Assembly (NCBI GenBank): GCA_021778575.1
Contig: JAJYCH010000210.1
Span: 1-7,578 of the forward strand
DNA from: Planctomycetota bacterium
Lineage (GTDB): Bacteria; Planctomycetota; Planctomycetia; Isosphaerales; Isosphaeraceae
DNA length: 7,578 nucleotides
Reading direction: 5' to 3'
Positions 1 through 5,345 of the stretch are shown here, piece by piece. Below the pieces are notes generated by a model, which did not search any database, was not told the origin of the DNA, and saw only the letters and a program-made list of their open reading frames with translations. Both the position numbers and the translations under genes were made by a program. Position 1 is the first letter of the stretch; every line of letters starts with the position of its first letter.

Positions 1-255
1 TTCGCCAAGGATCTCGTATCCCGGAATCACCGGTTTACGGACCCGCCTGGACCGGCTCGAATACGACTCCACGGGTGGAATCGGATCGTGACCCGGGTAA
101 GCGACGGTCTGGTCGCCGGGAAGCGCGAGGCTTGAGGGTGGATCGACGTGAAATCCGAGCGCGAGAACGACCTCGAAGGTCGAGGTCCCGTCGTCGGACT
201 CCGTGGATTCGTCATCGAACCCCACCCATTCGGGTTGCCACCCCGCATGATCCAT
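1..255 (-). CDS. Ser/Thr protein kinase, N-terminal fragment (runs off left edge)
   Basis: This is an open minus-strand reading frame with no stop up to the window edge, so only its first 85 codons are visible. The start chosen is the ATG at 253-255, because GGGAG lies 5 nt upstream of it (261-265). In-frame ATGs at 265-267 and 322-324 are less well placed, and an in-frame stop at 340-342 bounds the frame. Residues 13-22 are acidic (FDDESTESDD), followed by a proline-rich low-complexity linker and a basic patch (SRSRRVRK, about 67-74). The last visible residues, VIPGYEILGE (76-85), match the start of the kinase fold in many planctomycete Hanks-type kinases, where the next residues form the glycine-rich loop. 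The ATP-binding and catalytic motifs lie outside the window, so kinase identity rests on this short motif (family knowledge plus inference). It is divergent from the HD-GYP gene. Confidence 0.72.
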   Translation of the reverse strand, partial: MDHAGWQPEWVGFDDESTESDDGTSTFEVVLALGFHVDPPSSLALPGDQTVAYPGHDPIPPVESYSSRSRRVRKPVIPGYEILGE

Positions 256-260
256 CGCAA

Positions 261-265
261 CTCCC
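261..265 (-). promoter_or_regulatory. Ribosome-binding site deciding the kinase start
   Basis: The minus strand reads GGGAG, then TTGCG, then ATG. The 5-nt spacing is typical of a Shine-Dalgarno site and selects the ATG at 253-255 over the two upstream in-frame ATGs. Confidence 0.6.
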
Positions 266-601
266 ATCCCAGCCAGAGCTGATCGCGTCGACAACCATGA
301 CGAGTGGTGACCGTGGTTTACCATTCGTCGAAACGCGATCTACCCAGATTCACCTTATGTCACGGTTGCGGTCCATCGACGGCAACTCGGGTGAAAATCC
401 CACGTTGACATGGCCCGAGACTGGAATCGGACATCAAAGATCGACCGATCGGGCCAATCGAAAAAACGAGCCGCCAATTGTCCGAAGATGACGTAAGTTT
501 CTTCTGGTGAGCGCCGTGAGCTCCCCTGAAACCGATCCGATAGCGACAGGATTCAGGCCCGAAGTCTTGTCGCCCGGAACCGAAGCACCCGATCGTGATC
601 C

Positions 602-690
602 AAACCAGGGCGGTTATCAACCGCTTGGCACTCCCCTACTCTTGTAGGGTCCGCTGTGCGGACCGTGTTCTTCGTTATCCGCCCTGGTTT
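602..690. repeat. 12-bp perfect inverted repeat enclosing a GTAG palindrome
   Basis: The left arm 602-613 (AAACCAGGGCGG) is the exact reverse complement of the right arm 679-690. The left arm runs into a small palindrome, CGGTT-ATC-AACCG (611-623). The right arm overlaps CTGG-TTT-CCAG (684-694). The palindromic element at 644-664 sits inside the loop, so this may be the outer part of a larger repeat unit. Function is unknown. Confidence 0.6.
644..664 (+). repeat. REP-like element, copy 1 (GTAG + GGTCCGC-TGT-GCGGACC)
   Basis: A GTAG tetranucleotide is followed by a perfect 7-bp stem with a TGT loop, 21 nt in all. The upstream CTACTCT is shared with the copy at 3173-3193, and GT follows both palindromes, so the conserved unit is about 30 nt. 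CCCTAC at 634-639 can also pair with GTAGGG at 644-649, giving an alternative hairpin. A GTAG followed by a hairpin is the layout of enterobacterial REP sequences recognised by RAYT (TnpA-REP) transposases. No such transposase is in this window, so the link is by analogy. Confidence 0.8.
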
Positions 691-726
691 CCAGCCGGAA
701 TTGTCTGTTCCATCGCACAAAGGGAC

Positions 727-747
727 GGGCCGCACAGCGGACCCTAC
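727..747 (-). repeat. REP-like element, copy 2, inverted, one mismatch
   Basis: The reverse complement of these 21 nt equals copy 1 except at one base (GCGGCCC instead of GCGGACC in the distal stem arm), which breaks one stem pair. With copy 1 it forms a convergent pair 62 nt apart, with the GTAG ends outermost. This is like the paired arrangement of BIME/REPIN elements. Confidence 0.78.
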
Positions 748-880
748 GTGTGCAATCCGAATGCAAGCCGCAGTAGCCTGTGCGAACTCATCCCGACCGG
801 GAGGGATCTCTCCGTCAGAAGAAGTCGAATCGTTCACGAGTCACAGGCGACCGGCCCGATTGTTTGACGACGGACCGAAG

Positions 881-902
881 CGATCGAGCCTCGCCTCGAT
901 CG
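881..902. promoter_or_regulatory. 8-bp inverted repeat upstream of the HD-GYP gene
   Basis: CGATCGAG (881-888) and CTCGATCG (895-902) are perfect reverse complements separated by CCTCGC, ending 37 nt before the ATG at 940. This could be a dimeric operator or a hairpin in the 5' leader. CGATCG-type words are common by chance in this genome, so the regulatory role is only a suggestion. Confidence 0.35.
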
Positions 903-939
903 AATTGTCGATCACCGGCCGCTGGAATGGTCACACACG

Positions 940-2217
940 ATGAATTTACCCTCGATCTCAACCGACCCGGAACAAGGTTCGATCGAACCATCGACTCCGG
1001 ACCTTCGGAATCTTCCCGTCCTGGCGGATCTGAGCATCGGAACCTATCAGTCGAGGCACCGAACAGTCGAGGAACCAGCCCAGCCGGTCGATCGGGCGGC
1101 CTGGGACGTCCTGGAGCAATTTATCCATGTCCTCGAACTGGGATCGCAGAATACCGACTTGTTTCGCGATGTGCTGGTGTCGATTCGCGACGGGACCGAA
1201 GCCGCTCTCGTCTTCGTCTGTAACGAACCGACCGGAGAAATCCTGGGAGCCGTGGGCGACTGGGTTCCGACGTCGTTCTCGTTGCATCAGCTCACGCGGC
1301 AACTGGCCGAGGAGCTACCGATCGGCGGCAACTGGCGCCCCGCGATCTCACCTCGACAAGGCTCGCTGGGGCTGCCCGAAGCCACGGCGGCAATCGCCTT
1401 GCCGATCAAGTATCCGCGTTCGTGCTGGCTGATCGCTCTGCGGTTTGGCGGCGAGGCTCCGTTCCGGGAGAGTCAGCTCCGGGTCGCCCGGATCATCTGG
1501 GAACTCCACATCAATCATCATCGCCATGGTCGAGCCCACGACAAGCTGAAGGAGACCTTGTTTGGTGTCGTCCGCTGCCTCTCGGCGGCGATCGACGCCA
1601 AAGATCCCTACACCTGCGGTCATAGCGAACGCGTCGCGCGGATCGCGGTTCGGCTGGGCGAGGAAATGGGCCTGAACCGAGGGGTGACCAGCGACCTCTA
1701 CCTCGCGGGATTGCTCCACGACCTCGGCAAGATCGGCATCCGCGACGCCGTGCTTTGCAAGGAAGGGCCGCTCACTCCCGAGGAATATCTCCACATCCAG
1801 GAGCACCCGATCACCGGCGAGCGGATCATCGCCAACGTCACCCGGCTGGCCTATCTCCGCCCCGGAGTGCGCGGCCATCACGAACGGTTCGATGGCAAGG
1901 GCTATCCCGATGGGTTGAAAGGCGAGGCGATTCCGCTGATGGCCCGGATTCTCGCCGTGGCCGATTCCTGCGACGCCATGATGTCGGTCCGGCGCTATCG
2001 AGCGGCCCTCTCCGAAGCGAAGATCGTCGAGATCTTTCGCGACGGAGCCGGAACCCAGTGGGACCCGAGGATCGTCCAACACTTTCTCGAATGCCGACAC
2101 GAACTCTTCGCCGTGATCCAGCGGGGCCTGGGCCACTCGCTCTACCACGCCGTCGAACGAGCCGTCGGCGGCGGCGAGACCCTCCAGGCGGCCTGTCCGA
2201 TCCGCTCCCGCAAATGA
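940..2217 (+). CDS. GAF-like/HD-GYP protein, predicted cyclic-di-GMP phosphodiesterase
   Basis: The 425-residue soluble protein shows no signal peptide or membrane segment. Residues 1-50 are low-complexity. Residues about 55-195 look like a GAF sensor (ALVFVCNEPTGEILGAVGD at 89-107, AIALPIKYPRSCWLIALRFG at 151-170). Residues about 203-390 are an HD-GYP domain. They carry GHSERVARIA with H228, the HDLGKIGI motif (H260, D261, K264), EHP (H289), HHERFDGKGYPDG (313-325, GYP at 321-323) and VADSCDAM (340-347). All the family's usual metal-ligand positions seem present, so it should be an active hydrolase of cyclic-di-GMP (known for HD-GYP proteins; specificity here inferred). There is no response-regulator receiver domain, so input is probably through the GAF-like part. 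The ATG at 940 lacks a strong Shine-Dalgarno; GGAATGG is about 10-13 nt upstream. It converges with the next gene with only 16 bp between the stop codons and no visible terminator. Confidence 0.92.
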   Translation: MNLPSISTDPEQGSIEPSTPDLRNLPVLADLSIGTYQSRHRTVEEPAQPVDRAAWDVLEQFIHVLELGSQNTDLFRDVLVSIRDGTEAALVFVCNEPTGEILGAVGDWVPTSFSLHQLTRQLAEELPIGGNWRPAISPRQGSLGLPEATAAIALPIKYPRSCWLIALRFGGEAPFRESQLRVARIIWELHINHHRHGRAHDKLKETLFGVVRCLSAAIDAKDPYTCGHSERVARIAVRLGEEMGLNRGVTSDLYLAGLLHDLGKIGIRDAVLCKEGPLTPEEYLHIQEHPITGERIIANVTRLAYLRPGVRGHHERFDGKGYPDGLKGEAIPLMARILAVADSCDAMMSVRRYRAALSEAKIVEIFRDGAGTQWDPRIVQHFLECRHELFAVIQRGLGHSLYHAVERAVGGGETLQAACPIRSRK

Positions 2218-2233
2218 GGATTCACCCCGACGA

Positions 2234-3124
2234 TCAAGACTCTCCGAAGACGATCGCCTCGACGTGCTGGTCCGACCGGAAGACCTCGCGCCACTCCACG
2301 GCGTCGGTCGACCGGAACATTCGCCCCTTCCAGTGAGCGCCGACGAACACTCCCGAACCGTAAGCGACGGTCAACGGTGCATTCTGGTTGGTTCGTCGCG
2401 TCCAGTGCTCGCCGTCGGCCGACTCATAAGTCGCCCCCATGCCCACGGCGACGAACCGCTGACCGGTCCAGACGACCGAATTGAGATGTTCCCCCTCCTC
2501 GCCCACCTGGCGATGCTCCCACTTCAGGCCATCACGCGTGCTCATCCGGAGACCATGAAGGCCCACGCCGACGAAGACTCCGTTGCCGAACGTAATATCC
2601 ACGAGTGTGTCGATGGCCTTCGCGTCGGGCATGTCGACCCAGGCTTTGCCGTCGGTCGATGTCGCCCGACGTCCTCGATCCCCCACGCCGACAAAACGCC
2701 CCGCGCCAAACGCCAGCCGGCGAAGGATCTGCTTGCCCGAGAACTCGATATAGTCGCTCCAGTGAATCCCATCGCTGGACCGGACGATCAGCGGCGACGA
2801 GCTTCCCACGCTGCCGGGATCGCCACCAACGGCGACAAATTCTCCCAGACCGTAGCCGATCCCGCGCAGATACTTGAAGTATTTCGCGTCGAGGGTCCGG
2901 CTTTCCCAGTGAATCCCATCGGCCGACCCGGCCAGCAGGTTACTCCCCCCAAACGAACCCACCGCGGCGAATCGCCCCCCACCAAAAGCCGCCGCGCGAT
3001 AGACCTCCCCCTCCTTGCCGGTCTGGATGTTCGACCAGGTTGAGCCGTCAAGGGAACTCATCCGCAGGCCATCATGTCCCACGGCGACAAATCGGCCGGG
3101 CCTGCGGTTGATTTTGATGATCAT
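2234..3124 (-). CDS. Seven-repeat beta-propeller protein (BNR/sialidase-like repeats), function unknown
   Basis: The 296 residues are built almost entirely of seven repeats of the form GxFVxVGxxG...SxDGxxW. They begin near residues 10, 50, 94, 142, 182, 221 and 258, with the end tryptophans at 30, 73, 122, 162, 202, 241 and 278. The C-terminus (HVEAIVFGES) supplies the outer strand that the N-terminus lacks, so the ring can close as a seven-bladed propeller. No catalytic Asp/Glu/Tyr set of a true sialidase is evident; a binding or scaffold role is more likely but unproven. Relatives are usually exported, yet no signal peptide follows the ATG at 3122-3124. No Shine-Dalgarno precedes it, and an in-frame stop (3140-3142) lies inside the palindromic repeat just upstream. 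The 5' end may therefore have been lost or replaced. Confidence 0.78.
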   Translation of the reverse strand: MIIKINRRPGRFVAVGHDGLRMSSLDGSTWSNIQTGKEGEVYRAAAFGGGRFAAVGSFGGSNLLAGSADGIHWESRTLDAKYFKYLRGIGYGLGEFVAVGGDPGSVGSSSPLIVRSSDGIHWSDYIEFSGKQILRRLAFGAGRFVGVGDRGRRATSTDGKAWVDMPDAKAIDTLVDITFGNGVFVGVGLHGLRMSTRDGLKWEHRQVGEEGEHLNSVVWTGQRFVAVGMGATYESADGEHWTRRTNQNAPLTVAYGSGVFVGAHWKGRMFRSTDAVEWREVFRSDQHVEAIVFGES

Positions 3125-3134
3125 GATTGGGGAA

Positions 3135-3155
3135 CTGGGTCACGACCCAGCCTAC
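3135..3155 (-). repeat. REP-like element of a second sequence type (GTAGG + CTGGGTC-GT-GACCCAG)
   Basis: Read on the minus strand, GTAG plus G is followed by a perfect 7-bp stem with a two-base loop, 21 nt in all. It has the same format and length as the GGTCCGC elements but a different stem. It lies 10 bp upstream of the propeller start codon and supplies the in-frame stop that closes that reading frame. Confidence 0.7.
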
Positions 3156-3172
3156 GACTCCTTCTACTCTTT

Positions 3173-3193
3173 GTAGGGTCCGCTGTGCGGACC
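3173..3193 (+). repeat. REP-like element, copy 3 (GTAG + GGTCCGC-TGT-GCGGACC)
   Basis: This is identical over 21 nt to the copy at 644-664 and shares the upstream CTACTCT and the trailing GT. It faces away from the element at 3135-3155, with the two GTAG ends 17 nt apart. The sequence beyond 3195 does not resemble that beyond 666, which marks the end of the repeat unit. Confidence 0.8.
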
Positions 3194-3227
3194 GTTTAAT
3201 ATTAATAGAGAATCACATTTCATTAAA

Positions 3228-3548
3228 TCAAGGAGATGATTCTTCGCCATAATCATCATGAGTCGAGTGCGACCCGAACCTTCCCTGGTCTCGATAAGCA
3301 TGCCCATAGTGGCGAGCTCCGTCGAGGGAACGTTCGCGGCTGGCATCGTCAATTTTTCTCATCCGAGACGATCCTTTGACCAACCTCGATTGATTTTTAC
3401 TCAAACAATCAGGTAAGACTACACCGCTGATTGATCGACGGTGGGCTTGTGTATGCAAGTCTCCTTTCGGACACCGCTTTGCAACGTGCTTAGCTAAGCG
3501 GTCACTTCGAACTTTTGATCCGCAATGTGGGCAGAACACCATTATCAT
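3228..3548 (-). CDS. Small C2HC zinc-finger protein
   Basis: This 106-residue basic protein has an N-terminal knuckle CPHCGSKVRSDRLAKH...C with ligands C6, C9, H21 and C26 (C-x2-C-x11-H-x4-C), which should bind one zinc. The rest is polar and probably disordered until the end, where YRDQGRFGSH (about 85-94) and HDDYGEESSP (97-106) form a distinctive tail that looks selected. I do not recognise a named family. DNA, RNA or protein binding are all possible. The ATG at 3546-3548 is preferred: AGGA lies 8 nt upstream, and it puts the zinc ligands at the same residue numbers as in the upstream paralogue. A second ATG at 3540-3542 is possible. It is the second of two tandem genes (24 bp after the previous coding end), in a patch markedly more AT-rich than its surroundings. 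Confidence 0.72.
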   Translation of the reverse strand: MIMVFCPHCGSKVRSDRLAKHVAKRCPKGDLHTQAHRRSISGVVLPDCLSKNQSRLVKGSSRMRKIDDASRERSLDGARHYGHAYRDQGRFGSHSTHDDYGEESSP

Positions 3549-3569
3549 TTTCGCAGTCCTGAAGAGATG

Positions 3570-3839
3570 TCACGCTGAATCCCAATCCTGCAAATTACCC
3601 GAATAGGGCACAGGGTCGTGAGTTATATCATCCTCGTCAGTAGAATTTGTCTGTCCTCCAATAGAAGCTTCGTAACGTTCATTCTCTTTTTCTCTTGTCA
3701 CAATAGATCCTGTATCGGTAAGCACATATGTTTTAAATCGGTTTCCTTTTGATGCTCTAATATGCACCCTGGAAACATGTCGATTCAATCGGTCTTCGCG
3801 AACATACACTCCACAAAATACGCATTTTAGAAGTTTCAC
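3570..3839 (-). CDS. Small C2H2 zinc-finger protein, paralogue of the downstream gene
   Basis: From a GTG at 3837-3839 the product is 89 residues, with CVFCGVYVREDRLNRHVSRVH holding C6, C9, H21 and H26 (C-x2-C-x11-H-x4-H). The shared core with the downstream protein is C-x2-CG-x2-VR-x-DRL-x2-HV. The GTG is chosen because AAGGA (3845-3849) lies 5 nt upstream and because it aligns ligand positions exactly with the paralogue. The longer ATG start at 3891-3893 would add 18 residues (MVIFKKIFQL...) in very AT-rich DNA and begins 3 nt after the DUF1552 stop. The remainder is polar, with an acidic stretch (STDEDD) and the end LQDWDSA. The function is not known. It could be co-transcribed with the DUF1592/DUF1552 genes, although its composition suggests separate ancestry. 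Confidence 0.7.
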   Translation of the reverse strand: MKLLKCVFCGVYVREDRLNRHVSRVHIRASKGNRFKTYVLTDTGSIVTREKENERYEASIGGQTNSTDEDDITHDPVPYSGNLQDWDSA

Positions 3840-3844
3840 TGAAA

Positions 3845-3849
3845 TCCTT
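3845..3849 (-). promoter_or_regulatory. Ribosome-binding site supporting the GTG start of the C2H2 gene
   Basis: The minus strand reads AAGGA, then TTTCA, then GTG. The 5-nt spacing is good, whereas the competing ATG at 3891-3893 would have to use sequence inside the end of the DUF1552 gene. Confidence 0.5.
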
Positions 3850-3896
3850 TCATAATCACATATCAATTGAAAAATTTTTTTGAAAATAACCATTCG

Positions 3897-5345
3897 TCAA
3901 CACAACCCCGGCAACCGCCCCTCATAACTGACGTTCTTCGACGTCTTGTTGTCACCAAACGTCTCGGTGGCCACACCCATCCGGTTGAGAATCTCGACGT
4001 AGAGGTTCGACGTCGGCGTGTGGTCGCGATAGGCGATGTGTCGGCCCGGTTTCAGGGTTCCGCCGGCCTTGCCCGCGATCAGGACCGGATAGTCGTCGCG
4101 ACCGTGGCCGCCGTCGGCCATGTAGGACGTGTAGAGCAAGAGCGTGTTGTCGAGCAGGGTCGAGCCCCCTTCGTCGATCGACTTCATCCGGGCAACCATC
4201 TGGGCGAACAGCGCGGTGTACCAGGCGTGAATCTGGCGACAGGCTTCGCGGGCGATCGGGTCGGCGTTTTCGAGCTTGTCGGCGTTGCCTTGATGCTCCA
4301 GGGTGTGGCAATGGCGCTCGTAGCCCACGGTGACGACCCCCGGAAACGACGCTTCGTCGGAGCCGGCGGCCAGCGTCGCCACCCTGGTCGTATCGGTCTG
4401 GAACGCCAGGACGATCAGGTCGGCCATCAGGGCGATGTATTCGCCGTGCCGTTCCGGGTCGCGCTCGACCGGGTGCGTGATCTTCCAGATCGGCAGCCCT
4501 TCGGCGGGCAGATTGGTCGGCAGGACGATCCGAGACGGGCCAGGGTCGGCGGCATCGCGAGCCTCGATCGCCTGGCGAGCCTCGATGAACGTCACTCGCT
4601 TCTCGATCGACTCGACCGAGTGCAGATACTCGTCGAGCTTGTGGCGATCCGACCGGCCCAGGTCGCGCCGGAGTGCCTTGGCCTCGTCGAGAACCAGGTC
4701 GATCACCGCCCGGTCGGGCGAGCCCGCCGGAGCGCTCGCCTGGATCTGGTCGGCCCGCGCCATGCCCCGACGGCTCCAGTTCGGCACGATCGGCGGACGC
4801 CCCTTGAACATCCGCTCGAAGACCAGCCGGGGGTTGGCTTCATAAGGAACAAAGGTCTCGGCCGAGCGAAACGAATACTGGTTGTTGTTCAAGCCCAGTT
4901 CGAGCGACGGCAGATAGGTCTGGTCGGCGGTCGCCCGGGCAACGGCCTGGTCGATCGAGACCGCCGCCTGGATCTTGCCATCAACCTTGCGAACCATCTC
5001 GGCGCCGGTCAGGTGCAGATAAGCGCAATGCTCGTGCGCGTTCAGACCATCGGAGTTGCCGGAATGCCCCAGGCCCGACAGGATCAAGAGGTCATCGCGA
5101 TACGGTTCGAGCGGCCGGAGGATCGACGGCAGCTTGCCCAGCGTTCCCACGTCCTTCGGCTTCCACGATTCCAGGACCGTGCCACCGGTCACGCTGAAGA
5201 TCCCCAGCCGGAGCGGCGGTTTCATCGCGGTCGCGCCCAACGCCCGGCGCGGAGTCATCGCTTCGAGCACCGGCAGGCCCAGGATCGCCCCCGCACCTCG
5301 GAGCACGGCTCGTCGCGACAGGGGAATGCCTCGTTTCCGATTCAT
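3897..5345 (-). CDS. DUF1552 family protein, Tat-exported
   Basis: The 482-residue protein is full length for the DUF1552 family. The N-terminus carries a twin-arginine signal, SRRAVLRGAG (10-19), followed by a hydrophobic stretch (AILGLPVLEAM). It is therefore predicted to be exported folded, which often implies a cofactor or metal. Typical family stretches include TGGTVLESWKP (53-63), LSGLGHSGNSDGLNAHEH (89-106, with H104 and H106), and LDNTLLLYTSYMADGGHGR (398-416) followed by DYPVLIAGKAGG. The biochemical activity is not known. The ATG (5343-5345) overlaps the stop of the upstream DUF1592 gene as ATGA, and GGAG lies 7 nt before it, so translation is probably coupled. Such DUF1592/DUF1552 pairs recur in Planctomycetes and a few other phyla, suggesting the two proteins act together in the periplasm (inference). 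Confidence 0.93.
   Translation of the reverse strand: MNRKRGIPLSRRAVLRGAGAILGLPVLEAMTPRRALGATAMKPPLRLGIFSVTGGTVLESWKPKDVGTLGKLPSILRPLEPYRDDLLILSGLGHSGNSDGLNAHEHCAYLHLTGAEMVRKVDGKIQAAVSIDQAVARATADQTYLPSLELGLNNNQYSFRSAETFVPYEANPRLVFERMFKGRPPIVPNWSRRGMARADQIQASAPAGSPDRAVIDLVLDEAKALRRDLGRSDRHKLDEYLHSVESIEKRVTFIEARQAIEARDAADPGPSRIVLPTNLPAEGLPIWKITHPVERDPERHGEYIALMADLIVLAFQTDTTRVATLAAGSDEASFPGVVTVGYERHCHTLEHQGNADKLENADPIAREACRQIHAWYTALFAQMVARMKSIDEGGSTLLDNTLLLYTSYMADGGHGRDDYPVLIAGKAGGTLKPGRHIAYRDHTPTSNLYVEILNRMGVATETFGDNKTSKNVSYEGRLPGLC

Larger units (their letters stand above)
256..939. other. Divergent intergenic region, 684 bp, no convincing gene
   Basis: This region separates the kinase (minus) from the HD-GYP gene (plus), so it should carry both promoters. 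Open frames here read as arginine- and serine-rich nonsense, or translate the palindromic repeats, and none has a recognisable domain or good start. A TTGACA at 405-410 has no matching -10 box at the usual distance, so I do not call a promoter. The identifiable content is palindromic: the inverted repeats at 602-690, the GTAG-type elements at 644-664 and 727-747, and the inverted repeat at 881-902. No tRNA-like structure was seen. Confidence 0.65.

Noticed and set aside
27..260. Minus-strand frame starting MRWIMRGG
   Set aside because: It is out of frame with the kinase reading. The kinase frame has the better ribosome-binding site, stays open to the edge and ends in a recognisable motif.
405..433. 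TTGACA as a possible sigma-70 promoter
   Set aside because: No TATAAT-like sequence lies 16-18 nt downstream, so there is no supportable promoter.
75..491. Plus-strand open frame rich in arginine
   Set aside because: It overlaps the kinase fragment in antisense and has low-complexity Arg/Ser composition with no good ribosome-binding site.
1348..2148. Minus-strand open frame of 266 codons inside the HD-GYP gene
   Set aside because: The plus-strand frame carries all HD-GYP motifs; the minus frame is its shadow.
2218..2233. Bidirectional terminator between the convergent HD-GYP and propeller genes
   Set aside because: Only 16 bp separate the stop codons and no hairpin is present.
2264..3043. 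Plus-strand open frame of 259 codons across the propeller gene
   Set aside because: The minus strand has seven clear propeller repeats; the plus frame shows no domain and is a shadow.
3866..3890. A/T-run sequence after the DUF1552 stop as a terminator
   Set aside because: The runs of A and T do not form a GC-containing stem followed by a T tract. This is general AT-richness at the start of the C2H2 region.
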